Origin: JAAYJS01 sp964346185
Lineage (GTDB): Bacteria > Bacillota > Clostridia > Eubacteriales > Eubacteriaceae
DNA length: 10,152 nucleotides
Assembly: GCA_964346185.1 (NCBI GenBank)
Contig: CAYFTR010000040.1
Span: forward strand, 1-10,152
Direction of reading: 5' to 3'
Shown: positions 1-8,164 of the stretch, piece after piece
Numbering within the stretch: position 1 is the stretch's first letter
Layout: each line of letters opens with the position of its first letter
Made by a program: the position numbers and the translations under genes
The notes under the pieces: generated by a model
Database searches by the model: none
Told to the model about the DNA's origin: nothing
The model's input: the letters and a program-made list of their open reading frames with translations, nothing else

Positions 1-665
1 TCGTTTTTCGATATCTGCTTTATCTGCCTTTATTACAAGGAAAAAGCAGCACAAAGCTCTTTGGTAATTCGGCGAGTGGATAGATATATATTAAGAACAA
101 ATTATTTGGTATGAAGAGTACTGTGTAGATACAGGCAGTTATAGCAATCAAAAAAATAAAAAAATCTTTTATATAACATTTAAAATTTTGCAATGTAAAA
201 AGTTGTTTCAATTACTTTCGTTTGTTACAATTTAAACTTAAAGGACGTTATGGCTTCATTTATGATCAGTGAAGGTATTTTTTGAATTGATAGTTGTAAT
301 AACAGAGGTACAGATTGTGACTTTGCAGATATTATGCAGGTACTATCTGAACAAAAATCGGAAAATCATAAAAACTGTGATGATATTTTGATAACGAGAC
401 AATCAAGAAAGGAAGAAAAACGCTTGTCTCTGTTTCTAAGCTCCCGCCTGAGCGGTATTGCGGTTCGGATGATAAATTTATTACTGAATAGGATATATAG
501 AATAAGTATTGTGACATATATTCGATTTCACCTGACTTTCTGATGCTTAAAATGTTCGAATAGGTTGGTACAATAAAATAATATCGATTAATTTTGGCAA
601 TAATGCTGCAAGAACACTAACAATACCGAAGCTAAATTTAAAACAGATGACAGAGGTGACCATTA
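1..665. other. Upstream region without a defensible gene
   Basis: This is 665 bases of AT-rich sequence before cas3. I find no tRNA, rRNA or recognisable protein family in it. The left part (20-211, minus strand) can encode a hydrophobic 63-residue peptide, but only from a TTG start with a poor ribosome site. The middle part (about 250-543, plus strand) is open except for one TGA and matches no family I know. The last 120 bases probably hold the promoter of the cas operon. A locally GC-richer patch lies at 440-470 with a small hairpin (CCGC-CTGA-GCGG, 444-455). It may be decayed or non-coding DNA flanking the CRISPR locus. Confidence 0.5.
547..574 (+). promoter_or_regulatory. Candidate sigma-70/sigma-A promoter for the cas operon
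   Basis: A TACAAT hexamer at 569-574 matches the -10 consensus at 5 of 6 positions. It is preceded after 16 bases by TTAAAA (547-552), which matches the -35 consensus TTGACA at 4 of 6. It would give a leader of roughly 85 bases before the cas3 start. No better -10/-35 pair was found by eye between 500 and 650. The region is AT-rich, so chance matches are common and this is a weak call. Confidence 0.3.
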
Positions 666-3436
666 ATGGATCAGATAAATAGAGCTTTTTGGGCGAAAAA
701 GAAAGATTTCAACGGAATATTTGAATGGCTACCGCTGTCGGCACATTTGGAAGATACCATGGCGGTTGCCGGTCTCCTATGGGACCATTGGCTAAGCGAA
801 GGACAGAAGGATCTTATCATTCATACTCTAAATCAAAAATATGAAGATATAGGGAAAAATCTATTCAAATTTCTGGCAGGGGTACATGATATCGGTAAGG
901 CTACCCCTGTTTTTCAAATAATGAGAAGCTTTGGAAGAAGTACGGATTTGGATTCCAGCTTAAAAGAAAAACTGGAGAGGGCAGGTTTTAAAGGTATTAA
1001 TAACTTGTTGCTTCCTAAACCGGAGGCTACCCATCATACTGTAGCCGGTCAATTTTTACTCAGAACATACGGGGTTTCAGATGACATCGCCTCGATTATC
1101 GGTGCCCACCACGGGAAGCCGATAGACCATCTGAAAATAATTAAGGACCAAAAGTCCTATGAGGAAAACTATTTTCAGAATGACAATGCAGATGATGAGA
1201 TTTATCAGAAGTGGCGAATAGAGCAGATACATATATTTAAATGGGCATTAGATGAATGCGGTTTTCAATCTGCCCAGGACTTACCCTCTATAGATCTCCA
1301 TGGGCAGGTACTCCTTTCAGGTCTTATTATTGTAGCCGATTGGATAGCCAGTAATGAGGATTACTTTCCTCTCCTTTCAATTGAAGAAGATAGAGTCCCG
1401 GAAAAAGGCCTAAGGCTGGAGAGGGCTTGGAATCGGTGGTCAAAATCGGACCTGTGGATCGCAAAGGGGTACCCCGATATTGAAAAAATCTATATATCAA
1501 GGTTTGGATTTACACCTAATAATGTTCAGAAAGTATTGGCAGAAGTCATTGAGGAAGCCGAACAACCGGGAATTTTTATCTTTGAAGCTCCCATGGGTTT
1601 AGGTAAAACGGAAGCGGCATTAATTGCTTGTGAACAGTTGGCCTATAAAAACGGGAGGAGCGGTATATTTTTCGGTCTTCCCAGCCAGGCAACTTCCGAC
1701 GGGATTTTTCCGAGGATTTTAAACTGGGTTAAAAATTTTGACCGAAATTATGATGAAAAGTACGGGATAAGGCTCGCCCACGGAAAGGCTGCCCTTAATG
1801 AAGACTTTCAAAGCATTTCATCTGGTATGGATATCGACGGAGACGGAAGCATCATCACCAATGAGNNNNNNNNNNCAATGAGTGGTTCTCCGGCAGAAAA
1901 TCTACCGCTTTGGATGATTTTGTCGTCGGAACCGTAGATCAATTTTTAATGGCGGGATTAAAACAAAAACATCTGGCTCTCAGGCATTTGGGTTTCAGCA
2001 AAAAGGTGGTTGTTATCGATGAAGTACATGCCTACGATGCTTATATGGATCAATACCTTTTAACAGCTATCAGATGGATGGGGATATACGGTGTGCCCGT
2101 TATCATCTTATCCGCAACCCTTCCTTATAAAAAAAGAGAAGAAATGATTAAAGCTTATTTAATGGCAAGAGGGGTTCCATACAAGGAGATAAAAAGCTCG
2201 TTGGACGACCTGGCTCAAAAGGCTTATCCTTTAATTACCTATACGGATGGAATAAAGGCTTGTCAACACAGAGAATTTGATAAGAAAGATGATAAAAAAA
2301 TCAAGATAATCAAATTAAAAGATGAACACCTTTTTGAAACAGTAGAGACATTGATAAAAGATGGTGGCGTTATAGGCATTATCGCCAATACTGTTAAACG
2401 TTCACAAGAACTTGCCCGATTATTTACGGAAAGCTACGGTAAAGAAACGGTTGACCTCCTTCACTCTGCCTTTATTTCAACTCATAGGGTAGAAAAAGAG
2501 AAAAGACTCTTAAATGAAATAGGAAAAAAAGCCGTAAGACCGGACAGAAAAATTATTATCGGCACTCAAGTGATGGAGCAATCTCTTGACATCGATTTTG
2601 ACGTACTTATAAGTGATTTAGCTCCTATGGACCTCTTAATTCAAAGAATTGGAAGACTTCACAGGCACAAAATTAGCAGACCGAAAGCACATAAACAACC
2701 GGTCTTATATGTTTTAGGAACCGACGAAAATTATCATTTTAATGAGGGATCTGTTGCAATCTACGGAAAATATCTCCTAATAAGGACTCAGCACTATTTA
2801 AAAGAATTAATCACTATTCCTTCAGATATTTCTCCCTTGGTTCAATGGGTATATGGAGAAGACGAAATCTCCATAAGAGAGGATTTGATCGATACCTATA
2901 AAAAAGCTGAAAAAGACCATTTTGACTATATTAAGAGCAAAAAAATCAAGGCTCAAACCTATCTGATCGATAACCCGTCATCAAGAAGAAAACCAAAGAC
3001 CCTAATAGGGTGGTTAAAAAATCCTCATTATAACGAAAGTGAAGAAAGAGCCTATGCTCAAGTAAGAGACAGTAAAGAGACAGTTGAAGTAATTGCTCTG
3101 AAGAAAAAGGGGACGGGTTATGCAATCTTTAAAGGTGAAAGCGATTTGTCTCAGTTGATCGGAGAAGCTGATGTTGGTAAAATGATAGCAAAGGAAACTT
3201 TGAGGTTGCCAAGTGTCTTGACCGGTTTTTACAATATTGAAGACACGATTGCAAAATTGGAAGCCTATAACAAAAAAGAGCTTGGTAATTGGCAAAAACA
3301 ACCTTGGCTTAGAGGATGCCTGGGCATTATCTTTGACGAGACCAATAACTTTATTTTAAACGATTACAAATTAACTTATGATGAAAAAATGGGACTAATG
3401 TATGAGAGGGGAAACAAGTGGGAAGATTTAATTTAA
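666..3436 (+). CDS. cas3: Cas3 HD nuclease-helicase (type I-E), interrupted by an N gap
   Basis: Cas3 is recruited by target-bound Cascade, nicks the displaced strand with its HD domain and reels in DNA with its SF2 helicase. The part before the gap (666-1865, 400 codons) shows the HD nuclease: H27, H74-D75 (VHDIGK), H123-H124 and H148-H149, then Walker A APMGLGKT at residues 308-315. The part after the gap reads in another frame (1877-3436). In collapsed numbering it shows DEVH at 446-449, SAT at 477-479 and QRIGRLHR at 654-661. Merging the duplicated 7-mer at the gap gives 917 residues, in line with full-length I-E Cas3 (S. thermophilus Cas3 is about 926 by memory). The start is ATG with AGAGGTGA (652-659) six bases upstream. 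The stop lies 19 nt inside casA, in a different frame, so this is not a Cas3-Cse1 fusion. Family call is secure. Intactness is inferred. Confidence 0.97.
1866..1875. other. Assembly gap (10 N) inside cas3
   Basis: Exactly ten Ns separate two parts of cas3. The left side ends in CAATGAG (1859-1865) and the right side begins with the same CAATGAG (1876-1882). Left codons end in frame at 1865 and right codons resume at 1877 (Asn-Glu-Trp-Phe), so the true insert must be 2 modulo 3 in length. Collapsing the repeated 7-mer equals -7, which satisfies this. The joined peptide then reads ITNEWFSGRKSTALDDF with no stop. The simplest reading is two contigs overlapping by 7 bases that a scaffolder joined with a fixed-size gap. 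Confidence 0.95.
3404..3410 (+). promoter_or_regulatory. Ribosome binding site supporting the GTG start of casA
   Basis: GAGAGGG lies seven bases before the GTG at 3418, within the 3' end of cas3. It supports this non-ATG start, and the resulting N-terminus (FNLIDEPWVSV) is the expected beginning of a Cse1 protein. Confidence 0.6.
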
Positions 3437-5136
3437 TTGACGAGCCTTGGGTTTCGGTTCTTGTAGACGAGAAAGGAACTTCAAAAGAGGTATCCCTAAG
3501 AGATCTTTTTAACAATGCACACAACTATAAAGGTCTGGCAGGGGATACCGTCACCCAGGATTTTGCAGTTTTTAGAGTAATTTTGGCGATAATGCATACA
3601 GTATTTTCGCGCTTTAATGCAGATGGTAAAGCTTACGGGTATTTTGAGCTTGATGAGCGGTACAGACAAAAAGAAATTATTGAAGATGAAAATGAAGCGG
3701 ATGAATACCTGGAAGAACTTTATGAGACCTGGACGACTTTGTGGGAAAATGGAAAGTTTCCGCCAATTATCAATGAATACCTGGACAAGTGGTACGACAG
3801 ATTTTACCTCTTCGATGAAGCATATCCTTTCTTCCAGGTAAGGAAAGAAGATATAAGCGCGGAAAAGATAAGTAAAAAAAATGCCAGTACGGTTTCAGGA
3901 AAAAATATCAATCGGATGATATCGGAAAGTGGAAATAAATTAGCATTATTTTCTCCTAAACATAACATAGGTAAAAATAAAGAAATTTTGTGTGAGTCGG
4001 AAATCATACGGTGGCTTATAACTTTTCAAGGTTATAGCGGGTTGGCAGATAAAGTTATATTTGGGAAAGATAAGTATAAAGCTTCGAAGGGTTGGATATA
4101 CGACATAGGCGGAATTGTACTGGTTGGAAAAAGTTTATTTGAAAGTTTGATGTTCAATTGTGTCCTTAAACATACGGAGAGTAAATATCGGAATGTTATA
4201 GAAAAACCATGTTGGGAGTCAAACAGCAATGAATGTATAGACAGATTATTTTCTGAAAAGGAAGTAGATAACTTAGCAGAACTATACACAAATTGGAGTA
4301 GAGCCATATATATTGACCCGAATAGAGATCCGAAAAAACCCTTTTTTTTCGAGATAGTCAAGTTACCGGAGATCAGTCACCAAGATAATTTTATAGAACT
4401 CATGACTATTTGGAAATATAATGAAAGTGGGGAAAATAAAGATAAATTCACCCCGAGAAAACATCAAATAAACAAGTCTTTATGGCGTTCCTTCGGTTTA
4501 TTAACTCTTTCATATAATCAGGATTCCGGAGGAAAAACTCCGCAAAGAAAGCCGGGGATTATGGATTGGTTAAATGAAGTTTCAGAAGATATTGGTGAAA
4601 AAGAGATAGCGATTCAGGCTATAAGCATGAAAGACGATGGAAATGCAACTTCCTGGGTTCCAACCGACGAAGTAATCGACATGCTGAATATTAATGATTT
4701 AATAGTAACAGACATAGCCGAAGGCGGATGGGTACCGAGAATTAATGATTCTATTGAAGAGACAAAAAAAGCCGTCGATGAAACCTATAAGATATTTATA
4801 TCGGAAATAAAGACAATTCGTAACATTAAGTCAAAGGAGTTTATAAACCAAAAGGTTGAAGAACTCTACTTTGAGATTGACTATCCTTTTAGGGAGTGGC
4901 TTTCTACTATAAAAGTCAAAGATTCAAAGGATAAAAAGGTATTTGAATGGAGAAAAATCTTAAAAACCATCATTCTTAAAGAAGCGGATAAAATTCTTGC
5001 AGAGGCAGGTCCGAGGGACTATATGGGTATAGTGAAAGACGAAAAAATTAAAAATATTGCAACCGCATACAATGTATTCTATAAATTTTTAAATGTCTTG
5101 CTAAAAACAAAGGAGGAAGATTGTGGAGAAAATTGA
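3418..5136 (+). CDS. casA: Cse1/CasA (Cas8e), large subunit of type I-E Cascade
   Basis: Cse1 is the large Cascade subunit. It sits at the crRNA 5' handle, recognises the PAM, starts target unwinding and docks Cas3. The N-terminus FNLIDEPWVSVLV followed by SLRDLF is the typical opening of the family. A conserved-looking stretch WRSFGLLTLS begins at residue 356, followed by a Gly-Gly-containing loop and an RKPGIMDWL segment. The C-terminal ~180 residues are rich in charged helices, as expected for the four-helix bundle. At 572 residues it is longer than E. coli CasA (502). I cannot assign PAM-reading residues without an alignment. The GTG start overlaps cas3 by 19 nt and the stop overlaps casB by 14 nt, so it is probably translationally coupled on both sides. 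Confidence 0.95.
   Translation: MGRFNLIDEPWVSVLVDEKGTSKEVSLRDLFNNAHNYKGLAGDTVTQDFAVFRVILAIMHTVFSRFNADGKAYGYFELDERYRQKEIIEDENEADEYLEELYETWTTLWENGKFPPIINEYLDKWYDRFYLFDEAYPFFQVRKEDISAEKISKKNASTVSGKNINRMISESGNKLALFSPKHNIGKNKEILCESEIIRWLITFQGYSGLADKVIFGKDKYKASKGWIYDIGGIVLVGKSLFESLMFNCVLKHTESKYRNVIEKPCWESNSNECIDRLFSEKEVDNLAELYTNWSRAIYIDPNRDPKKPFFFEIVKLPEISHQDNFIELMTIWKYNESGENKDKFTPRKHQINKSLWRSFGLLTLSYNQDSGGKTPQRKPGIMDWLNEVSEDIGEKEIAIQAISMKDDGNATSWVPTDEVIDMLNINDLIVTDIAEGGWVPRINDSIEETKKAVDETYKIFISEIKTIRNIKSKEFINQKVEELYFEIDYPFREWLSTIKVKDSKDKKVFEWRKILKTIILKEADKILAEAGPRDYMGIVKDEKIKNIATAYNVFYKFLNVLLKTKEEDCGEN
5111..5116 (+). promoter_or_regulatory. Ribosome binding site deciding the GTG start of casB
   Basis: A perfect AGGAGG lies six bases before the GTG at 5123, inside the last codons of casA. 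It fixes the casB start despite the weak initiation codon. Confidence 0.75.
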
Positions 5137-5734
5137 TAGGGAAACCGTTTATTCCGTGACGACACGAATTTTATATGAGTTGAGTTCGGATTTAAACAAG
5201 TCCTCTATAAAGGCACTTCTGGCTAACTTACGAAATTCAATAGGAAAAAATTTGAGTGACACAATAGAAATCTGGCCCCTTCTCTTTAGAAACTTGCCGG
5301 AGGAATTTTTAAGCGAATATGGGAATGAAAGTCCTTATGAAAAGGCAATTCTAAATACCCTTCAGCTCTACGCTCTCCACCAGCAAGGAAATTCGGATAA
5401 GGTTTTTGAAGTAAATAAAGAAAAACAATGGGAAAACGTAGGAACTTCTTTAAGTCATTTACGAATCGGAGATAATATAAAAGCTGTCGACAGAAGGTTC
5501 AACGCAATGATCACATCGACCGATTATGAAGAACTTATCTACCATCTCCGCCATATGATTAGCCTGCTTAAAGCTAAAACACAAATAAAGGTAAATTATG
5601 CAAGATTGGCTGAAGATCTGTATTGGTTCTTAGTAGACGATAAGGAAAAAGTCCGACTGAAATGGGCAAGAAAATATTATTCATATCAATACTTAAAAAG
5701 TAAAAAAGGAGAAAAAAACAATGAAAAAAAATAA
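5123..5734 (+). CDS. casB: Cse2/CasB, small subunit of type I-E Cascade
   Basis: Cse2 forms a dimer along the belly of Cascade and stabilises the R-loop. The protein is 203 residues, mostly predicted helical and rich in Lys and Arg. It contains the WPLLFRNLPEEFL segment and a later YHLRHMISLLKAK helix that fit the family, and it ends in a Lys-rich tail. E. coli CasB is shorter (160 residues). The motif content is low because the family diverges strongly, so the call rests on these segments plus its fixed place between casA and cas7e. Translation starts at GTG with AGGAGG upstream. It overlaps casA and cas7e by 14 nt each. Confidence 0.92.
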   Translation: MEKIDRETVYSVTTRILYELSSDLNKSSIKALLANLRNSIGKNLSDTIEIWPLLFRNLPEEFLSEYGNESPYEKAILNTLQLYALHQQGNSDKVFEVNKEKQWENVGTSLSHLRIGDNIKAVDRRFNAMITSTDYEELIYHLRHMISLLKAKTQIKVNYARLAEDLYWFLVDDKEKVRLKWARKYYSYQYLKSKKGEKNNEKK

Positions 5735-6800
5735 AAGACTATTCCTGGATATCCACGCAATTCAATCCTTGCCACCATCAAACATCAATAGAGATGATAC
5801 CGGCAGCCCGAAGACAGCTCAATATGGGGGTGTAAAAAGAGCAAGGGTCAGTTCTCAATCATGGAAAAGAGCAATACGAGAGTATTTTTACGCTCATGGA
5901 GAGATTGCCAACGTAGGCATCAGAACATTGGATATTGTCAGGTATATCGGGAAAAAAATTACGGTTCTAAAAGATGACATAAGTGAAGAAAAAGCATTAA
6001 ATATGGCAAAAGAAATTTTAAATAATGCAAAAGTTTCAACCACAAAAGATTTTAAGGCAAAAGCACTATTTTTCTTAAGTGATTACCAGGCAGGAGAGCT
6101 GGCACGGGCAGCAATAGAAGGTATAAAGGATAAAAATACTCTCCAGCAGATGTTAAACGAAAAACCGTCCGTCGATATAGCTCTTTTCGGGAGGATGGTG
6201 GCTGATGACCCCGGTTTAAATGAAGATGCATCATCCCAAGTAGCCCATGCAATCTCAACCCATGGCGTACAGACTGAATTTGATTTTTATACTGCTGTTG
6301 ATGATTTGTCTCCTGAAGATAATGCCGGAGCCGAAATGCTTGGTACAATTGAATACAATTCCTCGACTTTATACCGGTATGCCAATGTGGCAATTCACGA
6401 TTTGTTTAGACAATTAAATAACAAGCAAGAAACTGTTAGCGGGTTGAGATTATTTATTGAAGCATTTTCAAATTCCTTACCGACAGGTAAAATGAATAGC
6501 TTTGCAAACCAAACTTTGCCCGATGCACTTTTGGTAATAATAAGAAACGACAGGCCTGTAAATTTAGTTGGTGCCTTTGAAGAGCCGATTAAGTCCAAAG
6601 AAGGTTATGTGGAAAAATCAATAAAAAATTTAAGTGAAGAGTTTGATAAAGTTCAAAAATTTACAAATGCACCTTTGGCCGCTTACTATATATCCATGGA
6701 TGACTACGATAACCTTTCTAAAAGGTGGGAAAACAAGGAAAGTCTAAATGCTTTAATTGAAGATTTATCGAACACACTTAACAATTTACTGGAAGACTAG
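5721..6800 (+). CDS. cas7e: Cas7e/CasC, crRNA-binding backbone of Cascade
   Basis: Cas7e is a RAMP-fold protein that polymerises (six copies in E. coli Cascade) along the crRNA spacer. The N-terminal motif FLDIHAIQSLPPSNINRD and the following QYGGVKRARVSSQSWKRA are diagnostic of the Cse4/CasC family. Another conserved-looking piece is the STLYRYANVAIHDL segment, followed by SNSLPTGKMNSFANQT. At 359 residues it is almost the size of E. coli CasC (363). The ATG start is preceded by AAGGAG (5706-5711) at nine bases and overlaps casB by 14 nt. As the most abundant Cascade subunit it would be expected to need strong translation. The ribosome site is good but not exceptional. Confidence 0.97.
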   Translation: MKKNKRLFLDIHAIQSLPPSNINRDDTGSPKTAQYGGVKRARVSSQSWKRAIREYFYAHGEIANVGIRTLDIVRYIGKKITVLKDDISEEKALNMAKEILNNAKVSTTKDFKAKALFFLSDYQAGELARAAIEGIKDKNTLQQMLNEKPSVDIALFGRMVADDPGLNEDASSQVAHAISTHGVQTEFDFYTAVDDLSPEDNAGAEMLGTIEYNSSTLYRYANVAIHDLFRQLNNKQETVSGLRLFIEAFSNSLPTGKMNSFANQTLPDALLVIIRNDRPVNLVGAFEEPIKSKEGYVEKSIKNLSEEFDKVQKFTNAPLAAYYISMDDYDNLSKRWENKESLNALIEDLSNTLNNLLED

Positions 6801-6803
6801 GAG
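6799..6803 (+). promoter_or_regulatory. Ribosome binding site embedded in the cas7e stop codon
   Basis: AGGAG begins inside the TAG stop of cas7e (6798-6800) and lies six bases before the cas5e ATG at 6810. This suggests terminating ribosomes re-initiate on cas5e. Confidence 0.6.
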
Positions 6804-6809
6804 CCTCCC

Positions 6810-7544
6810 ATGAAAACACTATTAATGAAGTTTGCAGGTCCGCTCCAGTCCTGGGGGACAAGCTCTCATTTTGAAACCAGGCATACCGACTTTCATCCTT
6901 CTAAAAGTGCCGTTATCGGTATGATATCCGCAGCCTTGGGATATTCCAGAGAGGATGATATAAATATACAAAAGTTAAATGAATTGGACTTTGCCGTAAG
7001 GGTAGACCAAAGAGGTTCGCTATTGAGAGATTTTCATATTGCGCAAAAATATAAAGTAAATGGAGACCTCGAAAGAAACTACGTAACCCAACGATACTAT
7101 CTGGAAGATGCCGTTTTTGTAGTAGGTATAGGTCATAAAGATGTTCATCTCATCGATGAAATCGTTGAAGCATTGAAAAATCCTTTTTTTCAACTATATT
7201 TGGGGAAAAGAGCACTCCCTGTAAATGCCGATTTTATTATTAAAGTTAAGGATCTAGGTGTGATGGAAAGTATCCGTAGCCTTCCTTGGCAAGCTGCAAA
7301 CTGGTATAGAAAGAAAAATAAAATAGAAAAGTTGAAAATTTACTCGGATGCGAGCTTGGTTAAGGGAGAATTCGGGACAAGAAGAAGGGATAAAGTAATG
7401 TCCTTTTCACATAAAGAGAGAAAATTCGGATTTCGCTTCGAATCAAAGACGGATATCAAGCTTAGGAATCTGAAAAAATCTTCTCAAGCTGACCACGATG
7501 CCTTTGAAGCAATAGGAGGCCAGGATGTATTTGTCAAGAGTTGA
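6810..7544 (+). CDS. cas5e: Cas5e/CasD, crRNA 5' handle-binding Cascade subunit
   Basis: Cas5e caps the Cas7 filament and grips the repeat-derived 5' handle of the crRNA, next to Cse1. The N-terminus LLMKFAGPLQSWGTSSHFE, then RHTDFHPSKSAVIGMISAALG, is the classical Cas5 RAMP signature. A second family segment is NPFFQLYLGKRALPVNADF near residues 124-142. The protein is 244 residues, against 224 for E. coli CasD. It begins nine nt after cas7e and overlaps cas6e by 20 nt. In type I-E, Cas5 is not the processing enzyme, because Cas6e is present next door. Confidence 0.96.
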   Translation: MKTLLMKFAGPLQSWGTSSHFETRHTDFHPSKSAVIGMISAALGYSREDDINIQKLNELDFAVRVDQRGSLLRDFHIAQKYKVNGDLERNYVTQRYYLEDAVFVVGIGHKDVHLIDEIVEALKNPFFQLYLGKRALPVNADFIIKVKDLGVMESIRSLPWQAANWYRKKNKIEKLKIYSDASLVKGEFGTRRRDKVMSFSHKERKFGFRFESKTDIKLRNLKKSSQADHDAFEAIGGQDVFVKS

Positions 7545-8160
7545 AATAGATACGAAAAATAGAAAGAAAATCCAAGACTTAACACACTTGGGTGCTTACC
7601 ATAATTGGGTTGAAAAAAGTTTTCCTAAAGAGATTTCCGCAAAAGATAGAAGCAGAAAACTATGGAGGATTGATCAGATAAGGTCAAAAAAATATCTGTT
7701 GATTGTCAGCAGTGAGAAACCGGATCCTGAAAAGCTGGAAATGTATGGCGTAAAAGGAAGTTCAGCCACAAAACCTTATGACACTTTTATAAAAAAATTA
7801 AAGACCGGTATGAGAGCACATTTTAGGATTGTATTAAATCCTGTCAAATCTGTGAGTGATGGCATCTCAAAGAGAGGGCGTGTAATGCCCCACGTTACAG
7901 TTGCACAGCAAAGAAAGTTTTTAATGGACAGGGCGGAAAAAAACGGTTTTAAGCTAAGTGAAGATGAATTTTCAATTGTAGAAAGGGGTTATGAGCCTCT
8001 AAAGAAAGGCTGTAATCATATCATCCGTATCAGTAAGGTCACTTACGAAGGAATTTTAACAATAACCGATGAAGTGATCATCAGAAAAACACTCATCCTT
8101 GGCTTTGGGAAGAAAAAAGCTTATGGCTTCGGCATGATGACCTTAATACCTGAAAACTGA
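7525..8160 (+). CDS. cas6e: Cas6e/CasE, CRISPR repeat endoribonuclease
   Basis: Cas6e cleaves the array transcript at the base of the repeat hairpin and stays bound to the 3' end of the crRNA. The start MYLSRVEID is typical of the family. H26 in AYHNWVEKSFP is in the place of the catalytic histidine (H20 of E. coli, H26 of T. thermophilus), with Y25 beside it. The C-terminal glycine-rich loop GFGKKKAYGFG (about residues 192-202) is the RAMP hallmark. Length is 211 residues, the usual size. The ATG has AGGAGG (7514-7519) five bases upstream, inside cas5e, and the two genes overlap by 20 nt. The substrate should be the hairpin CCCGC-ACCC-GCGGG in the adjacent array. Confidence 0.96.
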   Translation: MYLSRVEIDTKNRKKIQDLTHLGAYHNWVEKSFPKEISAKDRSRKLWRIDQIRSKKYLLIVSSEKPDPEKLEMYGVKGSSATKPYDTFIKKLKTGMRAHFRIVLNPVKSVSDGISKRGRVMPHVTVAQQRKFLMDRAEKNGFKLSEDEFSIVERGYEPLKKGCNHIIRISKVTYEGILTITDEVIIRKTLILGFGKKKAYGFGMMTLIPEN

Positions 8161-8164
8161 CTGT

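Noticed and set aside
20..211. 63-residue hydrophobic open frame on the minus strand
   Set aside because: It needs a TTG start with a poor ribosome site, lies in AT-rich DNA where hydrophobic frames arise by chance, and resembles no family I know.
332..517. 61-residue minus-strand open frame opposite the possible decayed gene
   Set aside because: No recognisable motif. It is most simply the antisense shadow of the open plus-strand stretch.
666..3436. True frameshift or pseudogene in cas3, or a natural split into separate nuclease and helicase genes
   Set aside because: The break falls inside the helicase core, exactly at ten Ns flanked by an identical 7-mer, and the only start for a second gene would be a TTG without context. 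An assembly artefact explains all of this.
3418..3436. Cas3-Cse1 fusion by read-through
   Set aside because: The overlapping genes are in different frames and each has its own start or stop. The overlap indicates coupling, not a fusion protein.
6052..6393. 113-residue minus-strand open frame inside cas7e
   Set aside because: It is the longest of several antisense frames within strongly supported cas genes. It has no domain or start context and is a coding shadow.
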